From: Coriolopsis trogii
Lineage: Eukaryota > Basidiomycota > Agaricomycetes > Polyporales > Polyporaceae
DNA: 64,000 nucleotides
Assembly: GCA_020543525.1 (NCBI GenBank)
Contig: JAHYIO010000023.1
Coordinates: 1,178,001-1,242,000 of the forward strand
Direction of reading: 5' to 3'
In this document: positions 22,901-36,520 of the stretch, piece by piece
Position numbering within the stretch: the stretch's first letter is position 1
How the letters are laid out: every line of letters starts with the position of its first letter
Notes under the pieces: model-generated
What the model saw: the letters and a program-made list of their open reading frames with translations, nothing else
Told to the model about the DNA's origin: nothing
Databases searched by the model: none
Program-made: the position numbers and the translations under genes

Positions 22901-25900
22901 CCAGACTTCCGCCTCTTCGCGTGTATGAATCCCGCGACGGATGTCGGCAAGAAGGATCTCCCGCCGAATATTCGTTCTCGCTTCACTGAGATCGACGTTC
23001 CTCCTCCCGACGCCGACAAGGAGACGCTGCTGACCATCGTACAACAATATATCGGCGCGTCAGCAGTTGGCGATAGGGGCGCAATCATGGACGTCGCGGA
23101 CTTCTATAGCGCGGTGAAGCGGCTTGCGGAGGAGCGTCAGATCGCTGACGGCGCCAATCATCGCCCGCACTTCAGCATGCGTACCCTCGCACGCGCCCTC
23201 ACGTTCGCGGCTGACATGGCCAGCTCGTATTCTTTGAGGAGGGCACTCTGGGAGGGCTGTCTCATGGCGTTCACCATGGCGCTCGATGGGCCGAGTGCAA
23301 CCGCTGTTACCGCTCTCGCTCAAAAGCACATCCTCGCTGGGGTGAGGAATCCTCGGTCTCTACTGACCAAGGAGCCTCTACCCCCTGGTGATGCTTCTCT
23401 ATTTGTCAAGTTCGGTCCTTTTTATCTCGAGCGCGGCCCGTTGCCGGAGGATCCTGCCGAAGACTACATCATGACACCCTCCGTCGAGACCAAGCTCATT
23501 GACCTCGCCCGTATCATCGCTGCGAAGCGCTTCCCAGTTCTTATCGAGGGTCCTACATCGAGCGGAAAGACGAGTTCCATCGAGTATCTCGCGAAGCGCA
23601 CGGGACATCTTTTCGTGCGGATCAACAACCATGAGCACACCGACATCCAGGAGTATATCGGCACGTACGTCTCCGATCCGGTCACTGGCAAGTTGGTGTT
23701 CAAGGAGGGTCTCCTTGTCCGCGCCCTTCGCCAGGGAGACTGGATCGTGCTTGATGAACTGAACCTCGCGCCGACGGATGTGCTTGAGGCTCTCAACCGC
23801 CTCCTCGACGACAACCGCGAGTTGGTCATCCCAGAAACACAGGAGGTCGTTCGTCCTCACCCGCACTTCATGCTCTTTGCGACGCAAAACCCTCCTGGCC
23901 TCTACGCAGGCCGGAAGATCTTGTCGCGCGCGTTCCGTAACAGGTTTCTGGAGGTACACTTCGAGGACGTCCCACAGGCTGAGCTCGAAACTATCCTTTG
24001 CCAGCGATGCCGCATCGCACCGTCGTACGGTCAACGCATCGTCAGCGTGTTCCGCGAATTGCAGAAGCGCCGTCAGTCGAGCCGTGTCTTCGAGAGCAAG
24101 CAAGGCTTTGCGACCCTGCGGGACCTCTTCCGCTGGGCTGGACGGGACGCGATGAGCTATGAGGAGCTCGCTGCCAACGGGTACATGCTCCTGGCCGAGC
24201 GTGCGCGTCGGGACGACGACAAGGTAGTCGTCAAGGAGATCATCGAGTCCGTCATGAAGGTCCGAATCGACGAGTCGTCCCTGTACGATGTGCGCAACCC
24301 GAGGTTCAACCCGGACGAGTTCCTCGGGTGCCCCATTCCGTCGACCAATCAAGTCGTTTGGACGGCCGCGATGCAACGCCTCTTCGTCTTGACTGCCCGC
24401 GCGCTGAAGTTCAACGAGCCGGTTCTGCTGGTTGGCGAGACTGGTTGTGGGAAGACGTCGGTCTGCCAACTGTATGCGGAGGTTCTGGGCCGTGCCCTGC
24501 GCACCGTCAACTGTCATCAAAACACGGAGACTGCGGATCTTATTGGTGGGCTCAGGCCTGTACGCAACAAGGCCGCTGTCGAGGCGGAGGTAGTCCGGGA
24601 GGCTGCGACCACGCTGCGTCAACTCGGTGCTAGTGGCTTCACTGAGGACATCGTTTCGCTGACCGCGACAATCGATACCTTCTTGAAGGCCGGTTCCCTC
24701 GCGGCTGATCAGGTGGCCGCACTGCAGGATCTCCGTGCAAGAATGCAGCGTCTGTCTGCCTTATTCGAATGGCGCGATGGACCTCTCGTTGAAGCTATGC
24801 GCGATGGGGACGTCTTCTTGTTGGATGAAATCTCACTTGCCGATGACTCTGTCTTGGAGCGGCTGAACAGTGTCCTCGAGACTGGGCGTACCATCGTGCT
24901 AGCGGAGCGTGGTGGTAACGATACAGACATCCCGGCTATCAAAGCGGCCGACGAGTTCAAGCTTGTGGCGACGATGAACCCTGGTGGCGATTACGGGAAG
25001 AAGGAGCTATCGCCCGCGTTGCGGAACAGGTTTACGGAGATATGGGTGCCTCCCATTACAGATCGGAAGGATCTCGAGTGCATTGTCGAGACGTTATGGC
25101 AGCATGACGCTCTTAAACCCTTCACACAACCGTTGCTTGACTTCGTGGAGTGGCTTTGCGTCACTGTGGGCGATCGCTCTTTCGCCAACCTTCGAGACAT
25201 CCTGGTGAGTGCCCCTCCCTTAACACGTTCCAACATGATACCTGACTCGCGTTCGCACAGGCATGGGTGTCTTTCTCAAATGCTACGCTGCGTCAAAGTG
25301 CTACGATGACCATGACACCGAGCGAGATCTTCGTGAGTGAATATTACCTATAATATATAATTGATTTTGATCTGTCTCTAGCATCATGCAGCGCGGATGA
25401 CATTCCTGGATGGGCTGGGCTCCATGCCTCAACTATCGGCATACTCGCGGGATGCGTTGGAGCGGCTGAAGCTGGACGCAGTAACGAGGCTCCATGCACT
25501 CGTACCTTCGTCTCGTCGGCAAGAAGACATAACCCTTGACTCCGATTCGTACAATGTCCGCTTTGGCGAATTTACCATCCCTCGCGGACCTGCCAATTCG
25601 TCACCGCAAAGCTTCAGTATGCAAGCGCCCACCACCCGTGACAATGTCATGCGCGTGGTTCGCGCCTGCCAATTGCCCAAGCCTATCATGCTCGAGGGCA
25701 GCCCCGGAGTTGGGAAAACAAGTCTCGTGGCCGCCCTAGCCAACATCTGTGGGCATCATCTCTGCCGCATCAACCTCTCTGATCAGACGGACCTCGTCGA
25801 CCTCTTTGGATCCGATCTTCCTGTCGAAGGCGGCGAACCGGGACAGTTTGCGTGGAAGGATGCGGAGTTCCTGCGGGCTCTCCAAGAGGGGCACTGGGTT

Positions 25901-28900
25901 CTTCTGGACGAGATGAACCTGGCGCCGCAATCCGTCCTCGAAGGTCTCAACGCTGTGCTAGATCATCGAGGGACTGTGTACATTCCAGAACTCGGTCGCT
26001 CCTTTGTTCGTCATCCATCATTCCGCATCTTCGCAGCTCAAAATCCCTTGCATCAAGGTGGTGGACGGAAGGGTTTGCCGAAATCATTCCTGAATCGCTT
26101 CACGAAGGTCTACGTGCAGGAGATGTCCCCAGCCGACCTCCTTCTCATCTGTCGCAATCTCTTCCCTGATTATCCTCCCGACCTCCTCGAGAAGATGATC
26201 GCATATATGTCGGCTCTCAATGAGGAGACAATGGTGAAGAGATCTTTCGCCCGCGAAGGCGCCCCATGGGAGTTCAATCTTCGGGACGTCATTCGGTGGG
26301 CGACACTCCTCACCAGTTCTGATCCTCCCGCGCATCCTGCCGAATATCTCTCTCCAGTCATCCTCCAGAGATTCAGGACAGATGATGATAAAGCTCGCGC
26401 TTCAGAGCTGTTCTCGTCCCTTTTCCCAGGACAACGGCCAGTAGACCACCCACCGGCCTATGTATCAACCACGCACCTACAGATAGGCCATCATCACGGC
26501 GCACGGGATCGTCGTCTGTCAGCGCTACGCTCTGGCCACATCCTTCAAGGTTCCCTGTCTGCCCTCGAGTCTCTCGGCATGTGCATCACGAACGGGTGGC
26601 TCGCGATTCTGACCGGTCCTCGAAACAGCGGCAAGACTACCATAGTCAGAACGATGGCTGGCCTTCTGGGTAAGAAAATGCATGAAATGTCTATTAACAA
26701 CGCCACAGATGCCACAGATATCCTTGGTAGCTTTGAGGAGACAGATCTCACTTACCGCGTGAAGGACGTCGTTCGAGAGGTTGTCGACCTTCTTGACGAC
26801 GTCTCATGCTCCGACCTCGGGCCTAGGTTTCATGGGAGTTTCGACTACTCGACTGTTCTTCAAGACGCCACCTCTGCCACTATGCTCAATGTCACTCACA
26901 AACTGACGCAAGTCCTCGACCGCCTCGTTGACCTGCCTGAAGTCTACCAGAACCGTTGCGGTCAAGCGCGCAAGCATATTCGCGAACTCAGCGAACGGCG
27001 CCCTCGGGCTGCGCAATTGGAGTGGGTTGATGGTCCTCTTGTTCGTGCGTTGAAAGAAGGCCACTGGCTGCTACTGGATGGCGCCAACCTTTGCAACCCC
27101 TCGGTTCTTGATCGGCTCAACTCTCTTTGCGAAATGGGAGGTTCGCTGGCGCTGAATGAACGCGGAGCCGTCAATGGTGAAGTACAAGTATTGCAGCCGC
27201 ATCCTGACTTCCGGCTCTTCATGTGCGCCGATAGCCAATATGGTGAACTCTCTAGGGCTATGCGTAACCGCGGAATCGAGATTTCTCTCCCAACAACACT
27301 CAACGAAGAGGACTGGGGTCGAGTTCTGGACCACTCACGCTGCCATTCGTCAGCTATCTTCTCGAACAAGTCGGATCTTCGACATGCCGTCTCCTTCAGT
27401 ACATCCGTTCGACGAGGCCTTGTACTTGGCGACATCTCTACCTCATTGCCCGAAGGCCTCCCTGCGTTTCGCCTCCTTGCTGAAGATAGCTCAAATAATG
27501 CTGTCGTTAGCCTTCTCTCGCCGGTCACACCTATATTCGCGCCGGTGTCTGAACGTGCCGCGCTCTACTTCTTAGTGGCACATCTCATACCCGCTTCCAT
27601 CTCTCACCTATCTCGCTATCTTCCTCATAGCGAAATTTCTTCCTCCCCTTCCCTCTCTCGCACCATCCACTCATTCTTGGAATCCCTAGAATGTAGCCAC
27701 GTATATCGTACTATCGTTCAAATGCGGAAGAATATCAGTCAGACATTGGCTATCCCACCTGATGCACTGCTTGCGCAGGTGAGTGGTGTGAGTTATAGGT
27801 GAGTGAATTGCACACGCTCATATACGTCGTAAGCCGTTGTACGCATGCGTTCGTCGCATATCCTCAAACGCCCAAGACGCACGCAACCGCGAAGAAGCGC
27901 TGATTTTGCGCTACCTGCGTCTGTTCGTCGCCGCCGGCATGGATTACGGGGACCTGTTAGATGAATATGATCGAACTCCGCAAACCGGCAGCGAACGAGC
28001 TCGTGTGCAGCAACGAGCTCTGCATAGCGCAAAACGACTTGTTAACACCATAAAGCACGCCGCTAGTTCCTTCATTTTCACCGAGGACTCGGGAGGTAGT
28101 GACCACCACGTACGTTTAACGTCGAATATGCCCGTAACCTATCTCATGATTGTTCTCCAAAGGTTGATAAGACCCTAGAACTGGTGGCATATGGACGCTA
28201 CTTGCGAAACGCGATACTTAGCACGACGACCTTCGACTTCTCCTTAGCTATCGCGGTATCGGAGTGGATCCGACATGCTCTTCATGATGCGGATGAACAG
28301 ACCTCCGCGTTGGCAGACGTTACTCGTGCCGTGAGAGCTCTTGACGAGGTGGTCTTACTAACCTCGGGAGCGGCGTTGACGGAGATATGGCACGCTCTTT
28401 CGAGTGGATCAACGGGCGCCGTCAATGACAGCCCGATTGCTCCTTTGGAGAGTTGTGCCCGCCGCATTCCGCGCTCTAACAAGGATAAAGGTACGTGCTC
28501 AATTGCCACAATGTCATTAACTCAAAGTCATCATGACATCCTTCTAGGTCTGCGAGTGAAATTGTTGGAGCTGATGTCTATGTGGCGAATCGCGAAGGAA
28601 GAAGAGCAAAATGAGAAGACTGTTCTTGCACAACTGACCTCTCAGCTGAATAAGGCACGTCCCCTCCATTGCATCAATTATACTTTACTGATGATTCAAG
28701 CAGCATCTCCTCGATGCCGATCTTACTGATGAGGGCGCCCCTTCAGAGATAGATTATACTCTCATCTTCTCTCAACTGCGTGCATTACATGCTATCTCGA
28801 TCTCTGCCCAGAACTCGCGAAGGGTATGTCCCACGCAACATGACAACGACTTCACTCTCTGATACAACTCACAGATTGTAGAGGGCCTGATCGATTACGG

Positions 28901-31900
28901 TTGCTCAGATCGAAGCATATCGCTATTAGATTTGATCCCATATCGGCATATGTTATGGGCCTTGGACGCGCGCGAACGTAAGTCATAAACGTCACGGAAT
29001 ACTCGAATTCCTAATAACATCCACAGCCGTGACGCGAGCTTTCATGAGCTCACAGAAGGAGTGGTTATCAAGAATATGGGATGCGGTGCCTGTGTATGAT
29101 GTAAGTCGCAACCCACCACCTAAGCAACCAAAGACTAAGTATGAAACAGATCAGCGGACCTGCGGCGCTATCGCATCCTCTGGAACTATGTGGCACTATC
29201 GCATTATGGTACGCGCCCAAATCACACACTCTTCACGGAGATCCTGACACTCTTCCTGCCCAGCGACGAAACTCTCAGAGCTTCACACTTGCTGCCTGAA
29301 TACGAGAACGCACTCAGTTCGCGCTTGTCATTCGTTGGTAGCGATTTGGTCGAGTCTTCCGATCGCTGGTCCCAGGTAGTCGGCCTGTTGACTGGGACCG
29401 TCAGGATGGTAAGAGGACCCGCGTTCTTTCTACTATGGTTGGAGCCTAACAGAAAGAACAGGTCGCTGCGTTACTCGCTCCCGATTCGCTTGGCGCCGTT
29501 ACATCTGCTGCAGGAGCGAACATGACCAATCTCTCACGCACTCTCGAAGACCTTGACTGCATACAACAACCTCTCTTCTCATCTATCTATCACAGGAGCC
29601 TTCGGCCATGCCTGGAAACACTTGCCAGCTCCCAGAGCAGCCATTCCTACGTATCCCTGGGCCAGTGTTGGATCGGGCTGGCAAGGCTAATCCTCGAACT
29701 TTACGTGCCCAGCATTCCCATCGACCCTGCTGTGGTTCAGCAGTGCTCTCGTACGTTCTGGGCCGATCAGTATGCCTTGTTCAACTCCGAGATCGCGCTC
29801 CAACGGACGCATGAGCAGAACACCTTCGGACGCAGAGGAAACCCGGTGATTGACTACCTCACGCATATGCTGCAATCAGCGGAGCATCACATCTCTAGCG
29901 GTGACGGTTCCCACGTCATCCGTTCCGATGTCGTGCGTCTGCACGCATACTGGGCGGAAGTCTCGCAATTTCTCGAGCAGGTTATCTCTCCCTACAGAAT
30001 CAACGCCGTCATTGGGGCTTTGGTCGGTCAAGAGACCTCGGCACCTATGCGAGAGCAAGTCGTTCAGGAGTCCGTAGCTGCGTTCACCCAGCGACTCGAC
30101 AGCGCATACGCAGACTACATGGATGTCAGTATGCCTATCCAACTTGCTCTTCGTCAACTCAGGTTCGGCTTGCGTTTAGTCGCCGATGCCAGCGCTTTCC
30201 CCTCAAACACCTCTGAGGCTATCATCATGGAGGCGTTGATATCGTTGCCCTCCATCAGTGGATCGGCGAAGGTTGACAATGCTCAATTCTCATCGCCATC
30301 CAGCTCTTCGTTTTCTCTGGCCCTTTGGAAACTCTCAGGCGCTACGATGGAACTTGTATCAGGAGCAGATCCATCGTCGTACATGCCTCAAGTGGAGGTA
30401 GTCTACGAGCAGTCGCTGGGCCTGTGGTTGGTCGACAAGGCTAGGAAGGAGGAGGCCGAACGCCAAGCCCAGTCTTTGTATCGCCACAAAACAGAGACCA
30501 ACGACCCCGCGACTGAAGCCGAACTTGAGGAGCAAGACTTCTTGGCGCTGTTCCCAGAATACGAGGATCTCCTGGAGACATCTCCCCCATCATCGTCCGC
30601 AAAGCCCTCGAAGCCAGCTGATCTCATATCTGCCTCAGACGTCAAGCGACTTGCCTTCCTCCATCGGATTCTCTTCACTTCCACCATCGATCTCACTCTC
30701 CATTCGACAAGGATTCGCGAGGAGCTGCGGGACACGCTCGTCCTCGATATCCTGCGTGCCGAGGCTCCTCATCTACCGGAAGTACTTGACCAGTATGGCC
30801 GTGCATACCAGGTCCATGCATTACTCCGGCGGCTCGCTCTCGTGAACACAGGACCCTCCAAAACTGCCAATTTCTACTCGGATCCGAACGTTCCAGAGAT
30901 TCGACGCTCTACGGAAGTCATACGGCGCATGATTACGCGCCTATCCTCTCTCATACAAGAATGGCCAGAGCAGATGGTGCTTCAGCATCTCAGAACCCGC
31001 TGCGAAGCCGTTTTGCAGCTGGATATGTTCAGCCCTGTAGCAAAGGTTCTCTCCGCTGTCGAACAGCTCCTCTTGCAAATGGAAGATTGGGAGATGTACG
31101 CAAACAAGGAGAACACGCTCAAGACGTACCAACACGAGCTTGCTCATCTCGTGATCTCGTGGCGCCGGTTGGAGCTGACTTCGTGGCAGGGTCTCCTCCG
31201 CAACCAAGCGCGTGAATTCGCGGAAGGTGCATCTGAGTGGTGGTTCCGGCTCTACGAGGCAACAGTACGTGGCGCCGCATCTGCATGTCAAGGGGAAGAG
31301 GCCGGAGACCTCGGAGCGTTGGACTCGTACCTGGAAGATCTTGTGCCCCTCTTGGACTCTTTCATAACGTCCAGTCCCTTGGGTCAGTATCAAGATCGGC
31401 TTTACCAAATCCAAGCCTTCGAGTCATTCTGCCTCCATCGCAGTCACACGCCTGGTGACATCACTTCGTCCGTATCTCGACGGGTATATCGTATCCTTCA
31501 CTCCACGCGTTCATACTACGCTCAATTCCTTCCCCGGGTTACTTCGTCACTATCGTCGCAGCAGCAAGCTTTGGAGAAGGAAATTCGAAACTTCATCAAA
31601 CTCGCGAGTTGGAAGGACATCAACGTGCATGCTCTCAAGCAGAGTGCGCAGAGGACTCATCGTCAGCTGTACAAGTGTGTACGGAAGTTCCGTGAAATCC
31701 TTCGCCAACCTGTCACGGCACATCTGGTTCCGGGAAGCGCAGGGGTGGAGGAGTCTACTCCTTCTACCGAGAACGCTTCCCTCCGACTCTCCGACGTCTC
31801 CCATACGCTATCCGGGTTACGGTCTCAAGCAGATCACCTCTTGAACCTGGACAGGACCTTCAAGAACTTCCAGGCCGTAATCAAAGGGAGAGTCAGTTCT

Positions 31901-34900
31901 CTCATCGCCTCGCTTATCCCATCCGACGTAGAGGAGTTGTCGGCCGAAATCATCACTACGCTGCAGAGTCTGGGCTCCGCCGCTCCTCCTGCCAATGCCT
32001 CTCACGAGCAGCGCGACAAGTTTCAGAAGACGCTTCTCGTTCGCAAACGCAAGGCATGGAGTGATCTGCTCAAGGAGCTCAAGCGGATCGGACTCGCTGC
32101 GAATATGAAGCCCGAGGTTCTCCAGCAGCAAAGCAACCCTCGTTGGCTGAGAGAGCAGCCTGTTATAGAAGGGTTGAAGGACACCATCGGTCCCTTCGAC
32201 AAGAGCGAGTCGTACCTCCTCAGGCTCACGAAGCTGCTTCCAGATCTACGTGCAGCTTTGGGTAACCATAACGCAGACATTGGAACACGAGACCTCCAGC
32301 GAGGCACCAATCTTGTCGAATCTGCATTCTCGTATGCGATTGACGCCAGAGCAAGGTACGTATTGACTGCTGAGCCTTATTAGTGTCATCAGTGCTCAAC
32401 GTCTCAAACATAGCCTTGTGGGAGCTGCGGAGCAGTATCGTCAATTGCAGGAGAGGGTTGCACGCCTACACAAGGTGTCCCTCCATCCGCGCATTGTTGC
32501 TTCGGGCCCAGACCTACGGTCCCGCGTCATCGGCATCAAGGACGACATGGGACGGCTACTTACCGCCCTGGATGAGACTATCGCAATCTGGAAGCAGTAC
32601 ATGCAGCAGAAACCTAATATCGACGGGGTTCCCGACGCACTCGAAGAGCTCCAGTCCGCCTATGCATCCACGCAGGTGATGTTCGGCCAACTTGTCCATG
32701 TCAGCGCGAACATAAAGTTGCTCCGAGCTTCCATCCTCCTCGAGGGTGAGTCAAAGGCTTTGAACCGTGTACATCTGTTGACGTTCCCTGCAGGCGAGGC
32801 TTCTATCGTTCAAGACTCCCTGGAGCATGTCGTCACCATCGTCCAGCTATTGATCAAGTGGGTGGACGGGCCAAATTCCGTCGCTCACTTTGTCAGACCT
32901 CTCATTGCCTGGATCGAGGGACGCGAGTCCTTTAAGTTCACGCAGTTCACTCATGAGCCGAACGCCAACTCGCCAGACTCGACAAGTCAGCTCATCGACA
33001 GACTCCTCCTCTGCGTACAAGGCATCCTCTCACTTCCGCCTCCGCCGACAAAAGAGGACCCAGACTCTTCCGAGGCTCCCGATCGGTTCATTCGCGAGTA
33101 CACTCGTATCATCACCCAAATCACGCGCTCCCTCAAAGTCGACGAGGTCCTCTCCCTCCTGACTTCCGTAGCCGACGAGGCCGTGGTTGCTCCCCAGGAA
33201 GAGCTCGAGGCTCGACTCGCGCGCGTTCTTCCCTTCCTTGATACCTACCTCGAGCTGGCGCGCGTCCAACTGACGAACCACTGCGGATGGACAAAGTCTC
33301 TTTTCAAACTCGACTATGTCGTATGCTCGGTCATGCACTCCGTCGCAAAGGACGGCTTCTGCAAACCGCCGGAGGCGGGCGAGGGCGAGGCTGGCGAAGG
33401 TGTGATGGAGGACGCGGGAGGTATGGGTCTCGGGGAGGGTGCAGGGAGCGAGAATGTGAGCAAGGAGATCGAGGACGAGAGTCAGGTCGAGGGCTTGCAG
33501 GACGAAGCGGGCGGTGACGACGACGTCGAGCGGGCTGAGGAGGGCGACGCTCTTGAGATGAGCGAAGACTTCGGCGGGAAGATGCAGGACGTGCCCGATA
33601 AGGAGGGAGAGGACGAGAAGGAAGACGACGACGAAGAAGAAGAAGATGGGGAGGAGCCCGAGGAGCAAGTGGGCGATCTCGATGCGGCGGATCCGTCCGC
33701 GGTAGATGAGAAGTTGTGGGGAGATGAGAGTGGGCCGGAGGACTCGAAGGACGACGCGGGGAAGTCGACGGAGGACCATTCCTCAAAGCAGCAAGAAAAG
33801 GAGTCAGAGATGGTTGCCAAAGAGGAGGACAAGGCAAAATTTTCCAAAGACAAGCAGAAGCAGAAGGAGCAGGAGCAGGAGCAGGCGGCGGGGGCACAGG
33901 AAGAGGGCAATGGAACGGAAGAACAGATGGAGGAAGAGGGTCCACAAGACGAAGGAATGGCGGAGGAAGAGGAAGACCAACAGGGAGGAGCACCTCTCGA
34001 CGACTTTGTTCCAGAGGCGGATACCCTCGACCTTCCCGACGACATCGACTTCGGCAAAGAGGACGGTAAGGAGGGTGGACTTGACGACGATCTCGACATG
34101 GACATGGGTGACGAAGAAGACATAGAGGAGCAGGAGAAACCTGGAGAAGACTCGATGCAGGAGGCGGAGGAAGACGACCTGATGGACACCGAAGGCGACA
34201 ATCCGCATGCTATGCAAGAGGACGCGGCTCAACCGGAACCCCCAACTGAGGATATTGTCGACGGCGCTACTGCTCAGCCGGACCTTCATGCCGGAACTGG
34301 ACAAGACAGTGGAGAGGCAGGGGATCAAGCGATGACCGATGCGGACGAAGGCGACGGTGGCCAAGCGTCGTCTGCTGGCGGCGCTGCTGGTCCCGAGGAG
34401 GCGGCTGAGCGCGAAGAGGGCGAACAAGACCATACACGTGAAGAGCCTGGACATGACTCGTGCGTAACATTCCTGGTGGTCGGTGATGTACGACTGCTGA
34501 CCTTCTACGTGTATATAGGACTTCTGACCCGTCCTTGAAACCTGAGGAGTCGTCCCAAGAAGGTCAGGAAGGAAGCGGATCGTCACGCGCGCGTCAAGGA
34601 GCTGCATCTTCCCAAGCGAAGCCGCAGCCCTTACAGAGCAATCCTCTCCGCAGTCTGGGAGATGCTCTCCGCGAGATCAGCCAACACATCGATGACATCC
34701 TGGAAGGCGAAGCGGGGCAGACGGGTTCAGATGAGCGCAAGGATGCCTCCGGTCCCTCTCAACTCGAGTACCTTCGCCCTGAGGAAGACAAGGGGGCGGA
34801 TGAAATGCAAGCTCTGGGACCAGCGCAACAAGAGGACGTCGCGAAACTCAATGACCTCAAGTTCCTCGATGACGAGATGGATACGACCGAGACACTGCCC

Positions 34901-36073
34901 CCGGTGGAGGATTCTACCGAGCACGTTCCAGAGCAGCCTTCGCATCCTACACAATCCGCATTCAACGCGGAGCCAACGTCCTCAACACTCGGAGACGATA
35001 TTGCGAACGCCATCACGCAGACGGAGATACGCTCGCGTCAGGCTGGAACGACCATGCTTGAATCCACCGAAGTACGACCCTCGGACAGAGCTCAGACATC
35101 TGAGGAACTGGACGAAGAAGCTCAGAGAGAGGTCGAGCTTGCCCTTCGCCAGTGGCAAGCCGAAGGCCAGCCCGAGCATCTAGCGGAGGACATGTGGCGC
35201 AAGTACGAATCGCTCACACACGACCTGTCCTACGCGCTCTGCGAGCAGCTCCGCCTCATCCTCGAGCCGACGATGGCGACCCGCCTCAAGGGCGACTACC
35301 GCACCGGGAAGCGGCTGAACATGAAGAAGATCATCCCCTACATCGCGAGCGAGTTCACGAAGGACAAGATCTGGCTGCGGCGCACGCGCCCGAGCCAGCG
35401 CGAGTACCAGGTGCTGATCGCGATCGACGACTCGCGGTCGATGGCCGAGTCGCACTCGGTCCACCTCGCGTTCCAGACGCTCGCGCTCGTCTCCAAGGCG
35501 CTCGGCAAGCTCGAGGTCGGCGACGTCGCGATCGCCAAGTTTGGGGAGGCCGTCGACGTCCTGCACGGGTTCGAGGGCGGGCCGTTCACGGAACAGGCGG
35601 GGACGAGGGTCATGAGCGCGTTCCGCTTCGACCAGAAGGCGACGCACGTGCTGGACCTCCTCGAGACGAGCCTGAGGCTGCTCGAGCAGGCGCGCGAGCG
35701 GCGGGCGGTCGGCTCGTCGTCCGCCGCGGACCTGTGGCAGCTGGAGATCATCATCTCGGACGGGATCTGTCAGGACCACGAGAGGCTCCGGACGGTGTTG
35801 AGGCGGGCGGAGGAACAGCGGGTGATGGTCGTCTTCATCATCCTGGACTCGCTGCACTCGAAGGGTGCCGTGTCGGGGAAGAACGAGAGCTCGATCCTGT
35901 CGATGAACCAGGTGGCGTACAAAATGATCGATGGCCGGATGGACCTTCAAGTGGAACGGTACTTGGACACCTTCCCCTTCGAGTACTATGTCGTGCTGAG
36001 AAACGTGGAGGCCCTGCCGGATGTGTTGTCCGGGACGCTGAAGCAGTTCTTTGAGCGGATTGCTGAGGCATAG
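19984..36073 (+). CDS. MDN1: Midasin, giant AAA+ ATPase of 60S ribosome assembly
   Basis: Dynein-like AAA+ ATPase that strips assembly factors (Ytm1 complex, Rsa4) from pre-60S particles in nucleolus and nucleoplasm. Start ATG 19984 (MAEGLILEDPLRLNLKRQTR). Six AAA modules are visible by Walker A/B: APSSGKS with VVLEDID (21050/21265), GETGTGKTS with ILLDEVNL (22135/22775), GPTSSGKTS with IVLDELNL (23550/23745), GETGCGKTS with FLLDEISL (24435/24815), GSPGVGKTS with VLLDEMNL (25700/25898), GPRNSGKTT with LLLDGANL (26615/27068). AAA6 has lost the Walker B glutamate. A long helical linker follows (about 27800-33350), then an Asp/Glu-rich region (about 33360-34430) and a C-terminal VWA/MIDAS domain with IAIDDSRSMAES (DxSxS, about 35420) and IIISDGIC (35750). 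Stop TAG 36071-36073. More than 15 short introns, about 4,900 residues, complete. A basic patch RKRRK near 22552 may be an NLS. Confidence 0.97.
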
Positions 36074-36264
36074 ATGTAGTATAGGCACATTGTATATTTC
36101 GTTCTGGTATTGGATTGCGGTAATCATACAGTCACAAGTGTTACACGTTAACGCGACACTATCCGAACGATCTCCGGTAGACTGACATTGAGCAGACGTA
36201 CTCGATGAGGACTTGTTCGACAGCGGAACGAGCCACACGCGGCGACGATGGTGCTAAGAGCAGG
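36074..36264. other. 3' flank of midasin gene
   Basis: AT-richer sequence just after the midasin stop, probably its 3' UTR and terminator. No feature beyond that. Confidence 0.5.
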
Positions 36265-36520
36265 CCACGCGGGTCAAAGAGCTTCGCAATCAATCTACCG
36301 AGCTCCTTCAGGCTGCCATCGCGGAAAATCGAACGCTAAGTTCGAGTCGATGTCAACTTCCAGAGAAGTCACGACCAAGTCGCGACGGAAACTCGGGTTG
36401 TGCAACAACCTATGCAGCAAAAAATCACAGACCTTGACAGATCAGTACGACAGACATTCCGTGAGCAGGGAAACCAAGACAGTGATGATGAAAGCTGCAT
36501 AGATCATGGAGGTACGCAAA
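36265..36520 (+). pseudogene. Possible remnant of a coiled-coil (gag-like) coding sequence
   Basis: Across this stretch Gln/Glu/Arg-rich peptide runs appear in shifting plus-strand frames: ATRVKELRNQSTELLQAAIA ending in ENRTL (about 36268-36342), then QQPMQQKITDLDRSVRQTF and REQGNQDSDDES (about 36403-36495), interrupted by stops. That pattern resembles the N-terminal part of a retroelement gag or another coiled-coil protein decayed by frameshifts. No protease, reverse transcriptase or LTR was found. It may be chance; identity is weak. Confidence 0.25.

Noticed and set aside
23399..24622. 407-codon open frame on the minus strand
   Set aside because: It lies wholly antisense to AAA modules of midasin and is a by-product of GC-rich codon usage there; no domain is visible.
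33331..34607. Long Ser-, Leu- or Pro-rich minus-strand frames
   Set aside because: Mirror of the Asp/Glu-rich coding region of midasin; composition is dictated by GAG/GAC codons on the other strand.
35180..36238. 352-codon minus-strand and 300-codon plus-strand alternative frames over the VWA exon
   Set aside because: Arg/Val/Leu- or Arg/Ala/Gly-rich shadow frames of a GC3-rich exon; the midasin frame explains the region fully.
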